Assembly: GCF_014274465.1 (NCBI RefSeq) | Contig: NZ_CP060394.1 | Span: forward strand, 4,402,001 to 4,466,000 | DNA: 64,000 bases | Source of the DNA: Alloacidobacterium dinghuense | Lineage (GTDB): Bacteria; Acidobacteriota; Terriglobia; Terriglobales; Acidobacteriaceae | Direction of reading: 5' to 3' | Part shown: one piece after another, positions 20,656 through 30,814 of the stretch | Numbering within the stretch: the first letter of the stretch is position 1 | Layout of the letters: each line of letters begins with the position of its first letter | Notes under the pieces: model-generated | Told to the model about the DNA's origin: nothing | The model's database searches: none | The model's input: the letters and a program-made list of their open reading frames with translations, nothing else | Translations under genes and position numbers: made by a program

Positions 20656-21528
20656 ATGAACAAGAAGGTGCGAAAGGCAGTATTCCCGGCTGCGGGTCTT
20701 GGAACCCGTTTTCTTCCAGCCACCAAGGCCATTCCTAAAGAAATGCTGGCGCTCGTCGACAAGCCGATCATCCAGTACGGCGTGGAAGAGGCGCTCGCGG
20801 CGGGCGTCGAGCAGATCATCATCGTCACCGGCCGGGGAAAGTCGGCGATCGAAGACCACTTTGATGTGAGCTTTGAATTGGAAGCAACCCTTGAACGTCG
20901 CGGCAAGAAAGAACTGCTTGCTGTTACACGCAATGTCTCCAACTTGGTGGAGCTTGCCTACGTTCGTCAGAAGGAAGCGCGCGGACTTGGCCACGCAGTT
21001 CTCATGGCGCGCGATCTGGTTGGCGACGAGCCGTTCGCTGTCATCCTGCCCGATGATGTGATCGACGCGCCCGTGCCATGCCTGAAGCAGATGATCGACG
21101 TCTTCGATGAGTTGCAGGGATCCGTGCTCGCAACACAGATCGTGGAAGGACCGGCAATTTCAGCCTACGGAGTGCTCGATGGAACACCGGCAAAGAATCC
21201 GCGCGTAATGAATGTGAAGGGCATGGTCGAAAAGCCCAAGCCGCCTGACGCGCCCTCGAAGAACGCAATTATCGGCCGTTACATTCTCACGCCGAAAATC
21301 TTTGAGTTGCTGGAGAGGACCCCTCTCGGTGCTGGTGGAGAACTACAGCTCACCGATGGCATCAAGACCCTGCTTGAGACCGAGAAGGTCTACGGCTACA
21401 CATTCGACGGAATTCGCCACGACGCTGGTGATAAATTCGGCATGCTGAAAGCCACGGTCGACTTCGCGCTCAAACGCGAAGACATGGGGCCGCAGTTCCG
21501 CGAATATCTGAAGTCCCTGGTACTGTGA
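20656..21528 (+). CDS. galU: UTP-glucose-1-phosphate uridylyltransferase
   Basis: Makes UDP-glucose from UTP and glucose-1-phosphate, feeding cell-envelope and exopolysaccharide synthesis. The N-terminal nucleotide-binding motif AAGLGTRFLPATKAIPKEML is diagnostic, and GVEEALAAGVEQIIIVTGR and GLGHAVL follow as in bacterial GalU. The DDVID block and the closing GDKFGMLKATVDFAL are also present. At 290 residues it has normal length. A strong terminator follows directly. Confidence 0.95.
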   Translation: MNKKVRKAVFPAAGLGTRFLPATKAIPKEMLALVDKPIIQYGVEEALAAGVEQIIIVTGRGKSAIEDHFDVSFELEATLERRGKKELLAVTRNVSNLVELAYVRQKEARGLGHAVLMARDLVGDEPFAVILPDDVIDAPVPCLKQMIDVFDELQGSVLATQIVEGPAISAYGVLDGTPAKNPRVMNVKGMVEKPKPPDAPSKNAIIGRYILTPKIFELLERTPLGAGGELQLTDGIKTLLETEKVYGYTFDGIRHDAGDKFGMLKATVDFALKREDMGPQFREYLKSLVL

Positions 21529-21547
21529 TCTGTTCTAAATGGAAATA

Positions 21548-21580
21548 AAAAGCCCGGATCTTACACCGGGCTTTTTATTT
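21548..21580. terminator. Intrinsic terminator after galU
   Basis: AAAAGCCCGG (21548-21557), 8-nt loop, CCGGGCTTTT (21566-21575), followed by TATTT on the + strand and flanked by A-rich sequence. It probably serves galU and the convergent peroxiredoxin-like gene, whose stop codon lies in the T-tract. Confidence 0.85.
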
Positions 21581-22129
21581 CCACTTGATGTTGCAACCGA
21601 GGCTCGGCTTCTGGATCGGATGCACTGGCTCGCCGGCTAACACCGTGTTCATGGCAGTGCGCAAATCTTCGCCTGTAACGGGAATACCGCTTCCCGGACG
21701 GCTGTCGTCGAGTTGCCCCCGATAGGCGAGTTTCAAGTTCCCATCGAAGAGGAAGAAATCAGGAGTGCAGGCGGCGGCGTATGCCCGGGCGACTTCCTGC
21801 GTTTCGTCGTAGAGGTAGGAAAATGAAAAGCCCACAGCGCGAGCCTGCTCAGCGAGACTCGCTGGTGCGTCATCCGGATAATTAGCTGCGTCGTTGCTGC
21901 TGATGGCGATGATGCCGATGCCTTTGCCTTCGTAGTCGCGGCCCAGTTTTGCCAGTTCTTTTTCAACGTGCTTTACGAAAGGGCAATGACGGCAGATGAA
22001 CATGACGAGCAGCCCTTTCGGGCCTGAGGCGGATTGCAGATCAACCATGCCGCCGCTGACAACATCGGGCAGTGAAAACTCCGGGGCATGCGTGCCCAGA
22101 GCAAGCATGGCGGATTCGGTTCTGGCCAT
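21575..22129 (-). CDS. Thioredoxin-fold peroxiredoxin-like protein
   Basis: 184-residue AhpC/TSA-type thioredoxin-fold protein without a signal peptide. The redox motif is C46-R-H-C49 (FICRHCPFVKHVEKEL), and a late Cys near residue 180 (SLGCNIKWK) could be a further redox residue. This matches the PRX-like group of thioredoxin-family proteins found next to housekeeping genes. Reduction of a peroxide or a disulfide partner is likely but not specified. GGAG lies 8 nt upstream of the ATG. It starts 12 bp after the ruvB stop on the same strand, so the two form an operon. Confidence 0.8.
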   Translation of the reverse strand: MARTESAMLALGTHAPEFSLPDVVSGGMVDLQSASGPKGLLVMFICRHCPFVKHVEKELAKLGRDYEGKGIGIIAISSNDAANYPDDAPASLAEQARAVGFSFSYLYDETQEVARAYAAACTPDFFLFDGNLKLAYRGQLDDSRPGSGIPVTGEDLRTAMNTVLAGEPVHPIQKPSLGCNIKWK

Positions 22130-22141
22130 CGCAGTGTCTCC

Positions 22142-23173
22142 TTAGAAAAGCTGATTCTGTTTTCGTGGCAGCGGCAGCCCGAAATGTTCATAGGCCAGCC
22201 GCGTGGCCACGCGTCCGCGGGGCGTGCGGTCGAGAAAACCAATCTGGATCAGGAACGGCTCGTAGACTTCTTCGAGCGCGTCTTCTTCTTCGGCGAGTGT
22301 CGCAGCCAGCGTGTTCAGGCCTACGGGACCGCCGTCATACTTTTCGATGATCGTCATCATCAGCCGCCGGTCAAGCTCGTCGAAGCCATGCGCATCCACT
22401 TCGAGCATCTTCAGCGCCTGCTCTGCGGTGCTGCGGTCAATCTTTCCCGATCCGCGCACCTGGGCAAAGTCGCGCACGCGCCGCAGCAGGCGGTTGGCGA
22501 TGCGCGGCGTTCCGCGCGAGCGCATGGCGATTTCGGCGGCTCCATCTTCATCGATGGGTACGTTGAGAACTTCCGCGGACCGCTCGACGATAAAGCGCAG
22601 GTCGTCATCGGTGTAAAACTCCAGCCGCAGCAGGATGCCGAAGCGCGAGCGCAGCGGCGATGAGAGGAGCCCGGGGCGTGTGGTGGCGGCGACAAAAGTA
22701 AAGGGCTTGATGTCCATCACGTGCGTGCGTGCAGCCGGGCCCTGCCCGATGATGATGTCGAGTTTGTAGTCTTCAAGCGCGGTGTAGAGCTTTTCTTCGA
22801 GCACCGGTTGCAGGCGATGGATCTCGTCGAGGAAGAGCACCTGGCGCTCGCGCAGGTTGGTCAGAATTGCCGTCAAGTCACCCTGAATCTGCAGCGCCGG
22901 GCCCGAGGTCTGCTGGAAGCCTACGTCCATCTCATTCGCAATGATTGAGGCAAGCGTCGTTTTACCTAGCCCCGGAGGCCCAAAAAGCAAAACGTGATCA
23001 AGCGCTTCGCCACGGCTCTTCGCTGCTTCGAGGGCAATCGCCAGCTGCTCCTTGGCCTTTGGCTGGCCGATGAATTCCTTCAGCCAGCGCGGCCGCAACT
23101 TCAGTTCAAAAGAGCTCTCATCCTCGGCGCGCGCCGCACTTACAAGCCGTTCCGGATCGTCTTTGCCTGCCAT
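22142..23173 (-). CDS. ruvB: Holliday junction branch-migration helicase RuvB
   Basis: Hexameric AAA+ motor that, with RuvA, drives branch migration of Holliday junctions. Walker A is GPPGLGKTT (65-73), Walker B is LFLDEIHR and sensor 1 is [18 protein letters not shown]. The C-terminal winged helix contains [15 protein letters not shown]. At 343 residues it is normal. ruvA and ruvC are not adjacent. The gene is followed by the peroxiredoxin-like gene in an operon. Confidence 0.96.
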   Translation of the reverse strand: MAGKDDPERLVSAARAEDESSFELKLRPRWLKEFIGQPKAKEQLAIALEAAKSRGEALDHVLLFGPPGLGKTTLASIIANEMDVGFQQTSGPALQIQGDLTAILTNLRERQVLFLDEIHRLQPVLEEKLYTALEDYKLDIIIGQGPAARTHVMDIKPFTFVAATTRPGLLSSPLRSRFGILLRLEFYTDDDLRFIVERSAEVLNVPIDEDGAAEIAMRSRGTPRIANRLLRRVRDFAQVRGSGKIDRSTAEQALKMLEVDAHGFDELDRRLMMTIIEKYDGGPVGLNTLAATLAEEEDALEEVYEPFLIQIGFLDRTPRGRVATRLAYEHFGLPLPRKQNQLF

Positions 23174-23265
23174 TCACTCGGAGTGTAGCAGCTTGCAGAA
23201 ACACATGCGCAACCCGACAATGGAATCGTTCCCACGACGAGCATTTGCATTAAAGTGTAAGTATC

Positions 23266-24663
23266 ATGCGTCGCCTTTCTGTGCTCGTCTTTCTCGGCTG
23301 TGTTCTGTTCTCCACGCCGATGCCGCTCGCATTCGCTCAGGCTGCTCCCCAGCCTCTCTCGATGACGGATCAGCAAAAGGCGGAGATGGCCCGGCGCGTT
23401 CGCCAGGAGTTCCTGCACGCGTGGGACGGCTACCGCCAATACGCATGGGGACACGACGCATTAAAACCGCTGAGCAAGAAACCGCACGACTGGTATGCGC
23501 ATTCGCTTCTGATGACACCCGTCGATGGACTGGACACGATGATCCTGATGGGCTTGACGCCCCAGGCCGACGAAGCGCGCAAGCTGATCGACACCCAGCT
23601 CAATTTCGATCAGGACATGTACGTAAAGGATTTCGAGATCACCATCCGCATGATGGGCGGTCTGCTTTCGAGCTATCAGCTGACTGGCGACAAACGGCTG
23701 CTCGAACTGGCCGACGATCTTGGCCGTCGTATGCTCCCCATGTTCAATTCGCCGACCGGCATGCCATACGAGTACGTCAACCTGCACACGGGGGCGGTGC
23801 GCGGACCCAACAGCAATCCTGCGGAAGTTGGCAGCCTGCTCTTGGAATACGGCACATTGGCACGGCTCACCGGCAAGCAGGTTTACTACGACAAAGCAAA
23901 GCGGGCTGTCGTCGCGATGTACAAGCGTCAGTCAAAAATCGGACTCGTCGGCCTTGGCATCAACGTCGAAACCGGCAAATGGACAGACCGCACGGCAGGA
24001 ATCATGGGCGGCATCGATTCTTACTACGAATACCTGCTGAAGTGCGCCATCCTCTTCAACGACAAGGACTGCGAGCGCATGTGGAACGAGAGCGCGGCAG
24101 CAATCAACAAATACCTTGCCGACCAGCGCCCCAACGGTCTGTGGTACGGACAGGCAAATATGGGCACCGGAAAACGCATTGCAACCTACTACGGAGCGCT
24201 CGATGCTTTCTTTCCCGCAGTGCTGGCACTTGGCGGCGACCGCGAGCGAGCGGCAAAACTTCAAGACTCAAGCTACCTTATGTGGAATCTCGCCGGTATA
24301 GAGCCTGACTCACTGAACTACGCGGCCATGCAGATCAAAGACGCGAACTATCCGCTACGGCCGGAGATCATCGAGTCGGCCTACTATCTGTATCACTACA
24401 CACACGATCCTAAATATCTCGTGATGGGGCAGACATTTTTTGACTCACTGATGAAGTATTGCCGCAACGACGTCGGCTTCGCCGCACTCAGTGACGTCCG
24501 CACCAAGCAGAAGGCTGACAGCATGGAGAGTTTTTTCTTTGCTGAGACGATGAAATATCTCTATCTGCTCTTTGCGCCGCCGTCGACGCTCGATTTCGAT
24601 TCCATCGTCTTCAATACTGAGGCACACCCGTTGAAGCGTAACTTCACTGCAGCTTCAAACTGA
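23266..24663 (+). CDS. Secreted GH47 alpha-1,2-mannosidase
   Basis: Inverting, calcium-dependent alpha-1,2-mannosidase family best known for trimming eukaryotic high-mannose N-glycans. A signal peptide (about residues 1-25, ending AFAQA) indicates export. The family blocks are all present: DGLDTMILMGL (87-97), FEITIRMMGGLLSSY (123-137, E124), AEVGSLLLEYGTLARLTG, GGIDSYYEYLLK (D251), YPLRPEIIES (E367), and the calcium-site FNTEAHP (T451). The core acidic residues are intact. Bacterial members are uncommon. It sits alone next to ruvB but shares a theme with the PNGase A-type and GH18 enzymes 14 kb upstream: digestion of external glycoproteins or fungal mannoproteins. Confidence 0.88.
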   Translation: MRRLSVLVFLGCVLFSTPMPLAFAQAAPQPLSMTDQQKAEMARRVRQEFLHAWDGYRQYAWGHDALKPLSKKPHDWYAHSLLMTPVDGLDTMILMGLTPQADEARKLIDTQLNFDQDMYVKDFEITIRMMGGLLSSYQLTGDKRLLELADDLGRRMLPMFNSPTGMPYEYVNLHTGAVRGPNSNPAEVGSLLLEYGTLARLTGKQVYYDKAKRAVVAMYKRQSKIGLVGLGINVETGKWTDRTAGIMGGIDSYYEYLLKCAILFNDKDCERMWNESAAAINKYLADQRPNGLWYGQANMGTGKRIATYYGALDAFFPAVLALGGDRERAAKLQDSSYLMWNLAGIEPDSLNYAAMQIKDANYPLRPEIIESAYYLYHYTHDPKYLVMGQTFFDSLMKYCRNDVGFAALSDVRTKQKADSMESFFFAETMKYLYLLFAPPSTLDFDSIVFNTEAHPLKRNFTAASN

Positions 24664-24670
24664 CTTACTG

Positions 24671-25837
24671 TCAGAGCAGAGGCAGCCCGGCAACGCACAA
24701 CGAAACCTGAGCCAGAACGATCGCGCCCGTTACCCAGAGAAACGGCTTGCGATAACGCGTCTCCAGCACATCGGCAAAGACGCCACCGATGAACGCAAGT
24801 AGAAATGGAAGCGCCCACAGCCACGGCTCGCTCTGCACTCCAGGTGTCACCAGCAACAGCAGAAAAGCTGCAACCAGCAAAGGGGTGGTATTTCCAAAGT
24901 ATCGCGACCGCCGAAATGCGAGATACAGCCCGAGCGCACCCGCCGCAGCGATTGTGATCCCGGAGTTGATCAGCGATGCAAATAGCGCCCCAGCCTGACC
25001 GAGTGAAAACCACATCTTCGCCGATTCGCTGCGAAAAACATAGCTAAAGGCATCGGGACGAAACGCATACGAAGCAAACAGTAAGAATAATGCACCTAGA
25101 ACCCAAACTATGGCCAGCGTAGGAAGATAAGCGCGTCGGCCCTCAGCGACATAGGCCATGAAGGCAATCGTCAAAATGAGGCCCAACAAAAATGCCGACA
25201 CGTGCGCCGCAGCCGTAAAACCAAAGGCCAGCGTCAGCAGAACGATCCGAGGCCGCCACTTTTTCTTCGGACCCTGCATGGCATGTGCCACACCAATTGC
25301 CGTGTACACAACAGCAAACAAGCCGAAGGCCGCCAATATCTCGTTATTGGGATACGTACAGGCACGCACGATCGGCGGCGCAAAGCAATAAAGCGAGAGC
25401 GCAATGTAGCCGCCGGTGTTGCCGTACAGTCGCCGCGTGACCCACCAGATACAGGCTCCAAGAGCCAGCCCGGCGAAGATAAATGGAAGCCGCATCAGCA
25501 GCTTCACATAGCTCACTTCATGCCGCATTTCCCACGTCGAAGTCGAAGAAGCTTGCCCGGCCAGGATTCTCTGAATGGTCAGCGGCAGTCCGGCAGCACG
25601 ATACGCAAGCGTTCCGTCGTGAATATTTCCGCAACTCGTGAAATATCCCGCGAGAGGCGAAGGCTTCTCCCACATCTCCCGTCCGCAGCGCGCAAATTCA
25701 TAGTCACTTTCACTGAGCGTCTGATGTTTCACAACCCAGAGACACTGCGCCAACAGCATGAGAAGCAGTACGGCCGCGATCTGTTGGGGACGATTAAAGC
25801 GGAATTTACGGATGCTGTGGGCGGTCGAAGGCGGCAT
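24671..25837 (-). CDS. Multi-pass membrane protein, GT39/ArnT-like glycosyltransferase fold
   Basis: About 388 residues with 9-10 hydrophobic segments, after a short basic N-terminus. The first membrane helix (IAAVLLLMLLAQCLWVV) is followed by a long non-membrane loop containing the acidic SESDYEF, and then a regular ladder of helices, as in lipid-linked sugar transferases of the PMT/ArnT class. The canonical catalytic motif is not clear to me, so the activity is tentative. ATGs at 25837 and 25873 are both possible; neither has a clear ribosome binding site. It is convergent with the GH47 gene (8 bp apart). Confidence 0.5.
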   Translation of the reverse strand: MPPSTAHSIRKFRFNRPQQIAAVLLLMLLAQCLWVVKHQTLSESDYEFARCGREMWEKPSPLAGYFTSCGNIHDGTLAYRAAGLPLTIQRILAGQASSTSTWEMRHEVSYVKLLMRLPFIFAGLALGACIWWVTRRLYGNTGGYIALSLYCFAPPIVRACTYPNNEILAAFGLFAVVYTAIGVAHAMQGPKKKWRPRIVLLTLAFGFTAAAHVSAFLLGLILTIAFMAYVAEGRRAYLPTLAIVWVLGALFLLFASYAFRPDAFSYVFRSESAKMWFSLGQAGALFASLINSGITIAAAGALGLYLAFRRSRYFGNTTPLLVAAFLLLLVTPGVQSEPWLWALPFLLAFIGGVFADVLETRYRKPFLWVTGAIVLAQVSLCVAGLPLL

Positions 25838-26033
25838 CTTTTCGTGGCGTTCTGACCTCAGTGTACCGGACATTCTCCGAGGCCAGAATTTCAACGGCTG
25901 CAAACCCCTGAATCCAATAGACTAAAGCCGCATTGCTGGGGCATAACTATTTTAGTATCATAAAGATAGATTCATTCCGCCCGATCCTCACCACGCATTC
26001 CACCCGGGCCGTTTGAGACTCGAAATCTAATTT

Positions 26034-28694
26034 ATGGCAGACGATCAGAACCCTCAGCTTCCCCTCGGCAATGGCGGCGGTGAAAACGGACCCACCGGAC
26101 CCGGCGCAGCCAACCTTATCCCGATCAACATTGAAGAGGAGATGAAACAGTCGTATCTCGCCTATTCCATGTCGGTCATCATCGGGCGCGCTCTTCCCGA
26201 CGTGCGCGACGGACTGAAGCCGGTGCATCGCCGCATCCTTTACGGCATGCACGACATGGGGCTGCAGCATAACAAGAAGTATACCAAGTGCGCCAAGGTT
26301 GTCGGCCACGTGATGGGCAACTACCATCCGCACGGTGATTCGGCGATCTATGACACGATGGTCCGTCTCGCGCAGCCCTTCAGTATGCGCTACGTGCTCG
26401 TCGACGGTCAGGGCAACTTCGGCTCCGTCGACGGCGACATGCCCGCGGCCATGCGTTACACCGAAGCCCGCATGACTAGGCTCGCAGGTGAATTGCTCGC
26501 CGACATCGATCAGGAGACGGTGGACTTTACTCCGAACTACGACGAGTCCACCTTTGAGCCCTCAGTGCTGCCAGCGCGTGTGCCGAACCTCATCATCAAC
26601 GGTGCGAACGGCATCGCCGTCGGCATGGCGACAAACATCCCGCCGCACAACCTGACTGAAGTCGTCAACGCCGCCATTGAAATGGTCAACAACCCGAATG
26701 CCGGGCTTGATGAAGTGCTCAAGCACGTACAAGGTCCGGACTTCCCGACCGGCGGCTTCATCTATGGACGCAGCGGCATCAGGAATGCCTACCAGACAGG
26801 CCGCGGGCGCTTCCTCATGCGCGCCAAGTGCGCCATCGAAAACATGAACCAGGGCCGCCAGGCGATCATTGTCAGCGAGATCCCCTATCAGGTCAACAAG
26901 AACACGCTCATCAAGCGCATCGCCGAGCTGGTCAACGAGAAGGTCATCGACGACATATCCGACGTTCGCGACGAGAGCGACCGCGACGGCATGCGCATCG
27001 TCATCGAACTCAAGCGCGGCGCGGAACCGCAGATCATTCTCAACCAGCTCTACAAGCACTCCCAGATGCAGGAGAGCTTCTCGATGATCTTCCTGGCCGT
27101 GGTCAACGGTCAGCCGCGTGAACTCGCGCTGCCTGACGCGATCCGCCACTTCCTCGATCACCGCATCGATGTCGTCCGCCGCCGCACCGCCTTCCTGCTG
27201 CGCAAGGCGCGCGAGCGCGAGCACATCCTGCTCGGCTACCAGATTGCGCTCGATCATCTCGACAACGTCATCAAGATCATCCGCGGATCATCCTCCCGCA
27301 CCGATGCCCGTGAGAATCTCTTCCAGTTCTTCTCCGGAAAAACAATCACCGTTCGCGATCAGGCGCTCGCTGGCGTCAAGCTCGACCCGGCCCGCTACGC
27401 CATCGACCCGGCAACCCTCATCTCGCCGACGCTGACGCTCAGCTACCGCCAGATCGATGCGATCCTCGAACTGCAGCTCTATCGCCTCACGCAGCTCTCG
27501 ATCGACGAGCTGCTCAAGGAACTCGCCGACGTGCGCAGCCGCATTGAGGAGTACGAATCGATTCTCGGCTCCGAAAAGAAGCTGCGCGCCGTCATCGTCA
27601 AGGAGCTCGAAGCCATCCGCAAGGACTACGGCGACGAGCGCCGCACGCAGATCATTGACGAGACAGCCGAGTTGCAACTCGAAGACCTTATCGCCGACGA
27701 GCAGGTTGCCGTCACCGTCTCGCATCAGGGCTACCTGAAGCGCACGCCGATCTCCACCTACCGCCAGCAACGCCGCGGCGGACAGGGCCGCACCGGCATG
27801 AAGACACGCGAGGAAGATTTCGTCTCGCAGCTCATTGTCGATTCGACGCACGCCTATCTGCTCTGCTTCACCAACACGGGCCGCGTCTACTGGCTCAAGG
27901 TCTACGAAATCCCCGACGTGGGCGCGGCGGGCAAGGGCAAGTCGATGCAGAGCCTGCTTAACCTGCAGGCAGGCGAAACTGTCCGCACCATCCTGCCCGT
28001 GCGCGATCTCGAAGAAGAAGGCAAGTTCGTCTTCTTCGCCACGCGCAACGGAACTGTGAAGAAGACTCCGCTCAAGGACTTCTCGAACGTCATGGCACGC
28101 GGCATCATAGCCATCGGCATTGAAGAAGACGATGAGCTGATCGGCGTGCGCATCACCGATGGCAACCAGATCGTCTTCCTCGCCACGCATGAAGGCATGG
28201 CTATCCGCTTCGACGAGAACGATGTGCGCTCTATGGGCCGTCCGGCTTACGGTGTGCGTGGCATCGACCTCGGCAAGAAGGATTATGTTGTCGGTAGTGC
28301 CGTAACGCCGCGTGAGCGCCGCAAAGATGAAGTGGGAGCCAACTGCGACTGCCTCATCCTCAGCATCACCGAGCAAGGCTTCGGCAAGCGCACGGATGTA
28401 GACGAATATCGCCTGCAGACCCGTGGCGGCAAGGGCGTCATTAACGTCAAAACGACGGCGCGCAACGGCAAGGTTTCGTCGATCCAACTAGTCGATGAGA
28501 CTTCGGAGCTGATGGTCATCAGTCAGTACGGCAAGATCATCCGCATCGATACCAAGACCATCCGCGCAGCCGGACGCTCCACGCAAGGCGTCAAGCTTCT
28601 GAACCTTGAAGAAGATGACAAGGTGGCGGCGGCGGTCGTCATTCCGCCGGAAGAAGCCAAGCAGGAAGCGGAAAACGGTACGCTGCTGCAGTAA
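26034..28694 (+). CDS. gyrA: DNA gyrase subunit A
   Basis: Breakage-reunion subunit of gyrase, which introduces negative supercoils. The active-site tyrosine is Y142 in [10 protein letters not shown]. The quinolone-determining region reads [10 protein letters not shown] with S103 and D107, the wild-type susceptible residues. The GyrA box [10 protein letters not shown] near residue 580 marks it as GyrA rather than ParC. Six beta-pinwheel repeats follow, giving 886 residues. The first 30 residues are a Gly/Asn/Pro-rich extension. There is no evident ribosome binding site before the ATG. gyrB is not adjacent. Confidence 0.96.
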   Translation: MADDQNPQLPLGNGGGENGPTGPGAANLIPINIEEEMKQSYLAYSMSVIIGRALPDVRDGLKPVHRRILYGMHDMGLQHNKKYTKCAKVVGHVMGNYHPHGDSAIYDTMVRLAQPFSMRYVLVDGQGNFGSVDGDMPAAMRYTEARMTRLAGELLADIDQETVDFTPNYDESTFEPSVLPARVPNLIINGANGIAVGMATNIPPHNLTEVVNAAIEMVNNPNAGLDEVLKHVQGPDFPTGGFIYGRSGIRNAYQTGRGRFLMRAKCAIENMNQGRQAIIVSEIPYQVNKNTLIKRIAELVNEKVIDDISDVRDESDRDGMRIVIELKRGAEPQIILNQLYKHSQMQESFSMIFLAVVNGQPRELALPDAIRHFLDHRIDVVRRRTAFLLRKAREREHILLGYQIALDHLDNVIKIIRGSSSRTDARENLFQFFSGKTITVRDQALAGVKLDPARYAIDPATLISPTLTLSYRQIDAILELQLYRLTQLSIDELLKELADVRSRIEEYESILGSEKKLRAVIVKELEAIRKDYGDERRTQIIDETAELQLEDLIADEQVAVTVSHQGYLKRTPISTYRQQRRGGQGRTGMKTREEDFVSQLIVDSTHAYLLCFTNTGRVYWLKVYEIPDVGAAGKGKSMQSLLNLQAGETVRTILPVRDLEEEGKFVFFATRNGTVKKTPLKDFSNVMARGIIAIGIEEDDELIGVRITDGNQIVFLATHEGMAIRFDENDVRSMGRPAYGVRGIDLGKKDYVVGSAVTPRERRKDEVGANCDCLILSITEQGFGKRTDVDEYRLQTRGGKGVINVKTTARNGKVSSIQLVDETSELMVISQYGKIIRIDTKTIRAAGRSTQGVKLLNLEEDDKVAAAVVIPPEEAKQEAENGTLLQ

Positions 28695-28708
28695 CAAGTA
28701 CCAAATAA

Positions 28709-28757
28709 AAAAGAGCGAAGAGGGTGTCGAGGGTTGGATCGACGCCTCTTCGCATTT
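28709..28757. terminator. Long stem-loop terminator between gyrA and the 126-residue protein gene
   Basis: GCGAAGAGG (28715-28723) pairs with CCTCTTCGC (28745-28753); GTCGA and TCGAC continue the stem inside. On the minus strand it is followed by a run of T (TCTTTTTTATTT), a strong terminator for the leftward gene. It also lies 20 nt after the gyrA stop. Confidence 0.8.
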
Positions 28758-28764
28758 GGGAGAC

Positions 28765-29145
28765 TTATTCGCGCTGGGTCCTGGTCTCGGCGTAGACCAT
28801 TGCCATGTCGGGCCGAGCATTGCCGTTTGCAAGTTGTCGTTCCCGCTTCGTGACATGCAGTGTCGCCGTGGTCCTCCCAGCACTGTTATCGATCTGGTGC
28901 AGCACGTATTCCGTGTTATAGCGATTGAAGATCAATCGCGCCCGGCCTGGACGAGCCTGGGCCTGATCCATCGTGACGGCAAAATCCGCGTAAATCAGGT
29001 AGTGCCCGGCAGGCAGGTGGGTATTTTCAACAGTGAAGGCAAAAGGAATATTGACGGACAAGAGCGCGCGCTCCTCGATCTGAGCCTGCAGAGCCTGGAG
29101 AGGCATCAACCATACTAGTGCAAGTAATATGCGAAAGGCTTTCAC
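28765..29145 (-). CDS. Small secreted protein, acidobacterial type, unknown function
   Basis: 126 residues starting at GTG with a strong GAGGAGG five bases upstream. It has a signal peptide (about 1-22, ALQAQ) and then the pattern VNIPFAFTVENTHLPAGHYLIYA, which I know from many acidobacterial exported proteins of unknown role. A short beta-rich body (RLIFNRYNTEYVLHQI) and TKRERQLA near the C-terminus complete it. There are no catalytic motifs. It is monocistronic with its own terminator downstream. Confidence 0.7.
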   Translation of the reverse strand: MKAFRILLALVWLMPLQALQAQIEERALLSVNIPFAFTVENTHLPAGHYLIYADFAVTMDQAQARPGRARLIFNRYNTEYVLHQIDNSAGRTTATLHVTKRERQLANGNARPDMAMVYAETRTQRE

Positions 29146-29328
29146 GGAATCCTCCTCGGACGTGCCTTGAAAGCATCTTGCTTATGTCTCGAATTCGCGC
29201 GATCTGGATTGGGCGAACCGCCATCTTTCGCTGGCTAGCCGCATGATGCGCCGTGATAGTGAAAAAAACTGCGGCACCTGGACTCTGCAACGAAACGCTT
29301 GCGGTGGTAGTCTCAACAACAAGCCGTT

Positions 29329-30465
29329 ATGTTTCGCCGCTTGTTTTCCATCGCAGTCCTCGCCGCAGTCTCCACTTGTAATTGTGCAGCGGGGCCTCCT
29401 GGGGTCCCGTTTCCACCTGACAAGCTCCCGCCACCCCCGATTTTGCCTGCTGACTTCGCAGGATGGCGCCAGGCAGTCGCTCCACAGCGAAGCACCGCAC
29501 CCGAAGCAGCCGACCAGGCCAATGCCGCAGTGCTGCACGAATACGGCTTCGCGGAATTCGCTGCAGCGAACTACACGCAACCCGACAACAAACTGAACGT
29601 GCGCGCCATCCGTTTCCAGGATGCAACCGGCGCATACGGAGCTTTCACTTTTTACCGACGTCCGGGCATGTTGAAGGAAGACATCGGCAGCGATGGAGCA
29701 TTCGATGGTGCCCACGTTCTTTTCTGGACCGGAACCATTGTGATCGATGCAACCTTCGATCACCTGACCGCCATGTCCGCCGCACAACTGCGTGAACTGG
29801 CAAACGATCTTCCAAAAACCAGCGGCCCCACATCAGTCGCGCCGCCACTTCCAAAATATCTGCCCATCACATCGCTTAATCCAAATACGGTGCACTACGC
29901 TGTTGGCCCAGTGGCGTATGCGCGCAGCGGAGGGGTCCTGCCCCCAAATGTGATTGACTTCGACCGAGAAGCCGAAGCGGTAACGGCGAATTACACCACA
30001 CAGAGCAGCGATGGCACGCTGACGCTTCTCATGTATCCCACGCCGCAGATGGCGATCCATCAGCAGCAGACGATACAGACGCTGCTGAAAACCGGGAACT
30101 CACCACAAGCCGCATGGCCGCAAGCACTCGCGGACAGCAATGAAGCGAGCCTGCTGGTTCGCCGCAGTGGGCCGCTCATCGCCATCACCAGTGGAAGCTT
30201 CTCTGTCGACGAAGCACGTAAGCTGCTGAACTCCATCAATTACAGCGCCGACATCACCTGGAACCATCCCGAAGGATACGTCAGTGAAGCCTCGAAGACA
30301 GCGCGCCTCTTGCTGGGCATCGCCTATCTCACAGGAATTCTCGGGGCGGCAGCCATCATCTTAGGTCTGTTCTTCGGGGGTGGGCGCGCCGCACTTCGAC
30401 GATTGCGCGGCAAGCCAATTTCCACCCTGAACGATGAGGAGTTCATCAGCCTGAAGCTGCGATAA
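29329..30465 (+). CDS. Exported membrane-anchored protein, DUF6599-like
   Basis: 378 residues: a signal peptide (about 1-20, ending NCAAG), a Pro-rich linker, a long extracytoplasmic region with two similar-looking halves (GAYGAFTFYRRPGM and DGTLTLLMYPTPQMA each precede a threshold-like block), a C-terminal transmembrane helix (about 325-345, LLLGIAYLTGILGAAAIILG) and a short basic cytoplasmic tail. The pattern resembles the acidobacterial DUF6599 group; I am not certain of the number. The function is unknown. Confidence 0.65.
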   Translation: MFRRLFSIAVLAAVSTCNCAAGPPGVPFPPDKLPPPPILPADFAGWRQAVAPQRSTAPEAADQANAAVLHEYGFAEFAAANYTQPDNKLNVRAIRFQDATGAYGAFTFYRRPGMLKEDIGSDGAFDGAHVLFWTGTIVIDATFDHLTAMSAAQLRELANDLPKTSGPTSVAPPLPKYLPITSLNPNTVHYAVGPVAYARSGGVLPPNVIDFDREAEAVTANYTTQSSDGTLTLLMYPTPQMAIHQQQTIQTLLKTGNSPQAAWPQALADSNEASLLVRRSGPLIAITSGSFSVDEARKLLNSINYSADITWNHPEGYVSEASKTARLLLGIAYLTGILGAAAIILGLFFGGGRAALRRLRGKPISTLNDEEFISLKLR

Positions 30466-30654
30466 ATGCGAAGAAGAACGGATTTGCACCAAACGCAGTG
30501 CAGAACTAATTTAAGTATCAGAAATTAAACCCGTTACAGATCAAGACCTCGCTCATGGCGAACAGAGGGCGAAATTCTGTGAATTTCCGACTGAAACAGG
30601 ACGAGTTCTGTAACCTATTCATTTTTAATGGATTATATTGCTCCTGATTTTGCC

Positions 30655-30683
30655 TTGACACCCCTTTGGTGCACCCATAGTAT
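30655..30683 (+). promoter_or_regulatory. Near-consensus sigma-70-type promoter
   Basis: TTGACA (30655-30660), a 17-nt spacer and TAGTAT (30678-30683): a full -35 and 5 of 6 in the -10. Transcription would start near 30690, before a strong hairpin and the channel gene. It lies within a 349-bp gap (30466-30814) that otherwise holds no gene I can support. Confidence 0.7.
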
Positions 30684-30689
30684 TTCGCC

Positions 30690-30772
30690 AGAAAGTTCTG
30701 ATGGCTTTGCCTCCGTTGGAACTATTCTCCCTAAAGAAGGAAGCCGCCCTGTTGCCGGGCGGCTTCTTTCAT
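30690..30772 (+). ncRNA. Candidate leader/attenuator RNA or sRNA upstream of the ion channel
   Basis: The RNA from the promoter at 30655-30683 would run about 50 nt and then form GAAGCCGCCC (30740-30749), 7-nt loop, GGGCGGCTTC (30757-30766). The stem is extended by AAG/TTT and followed by the moderately T-rich TTTCATTCT. GTTC and GAAC arms enclosing GGC-TTT-GCC make a second hairpin at about 30694-30722. The structure lies before the start I assign to the channel, so it can be a terminator for a short RNA or a regulated leader. Confidence 0.45.
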
Positions 30773-30814
30773 TCTCAGGCCTCAATTTTTGACGTTCGAA
30801 CTGACACTGTCCAG

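Noticed and set aside
27288-28487. Antisense ORF of 399 codons opposite gyrA
   Set aside because: Shadow of GC-rich coding sequence, with no ribosome binding site or family similarity.
30701-30814. Upstream extension of the potassium channel to 30701
   Set aside because: This stretch encodes a non-membrane peptide and contains a strong terminator-like hairpin and the end of a predicted leader RNA.
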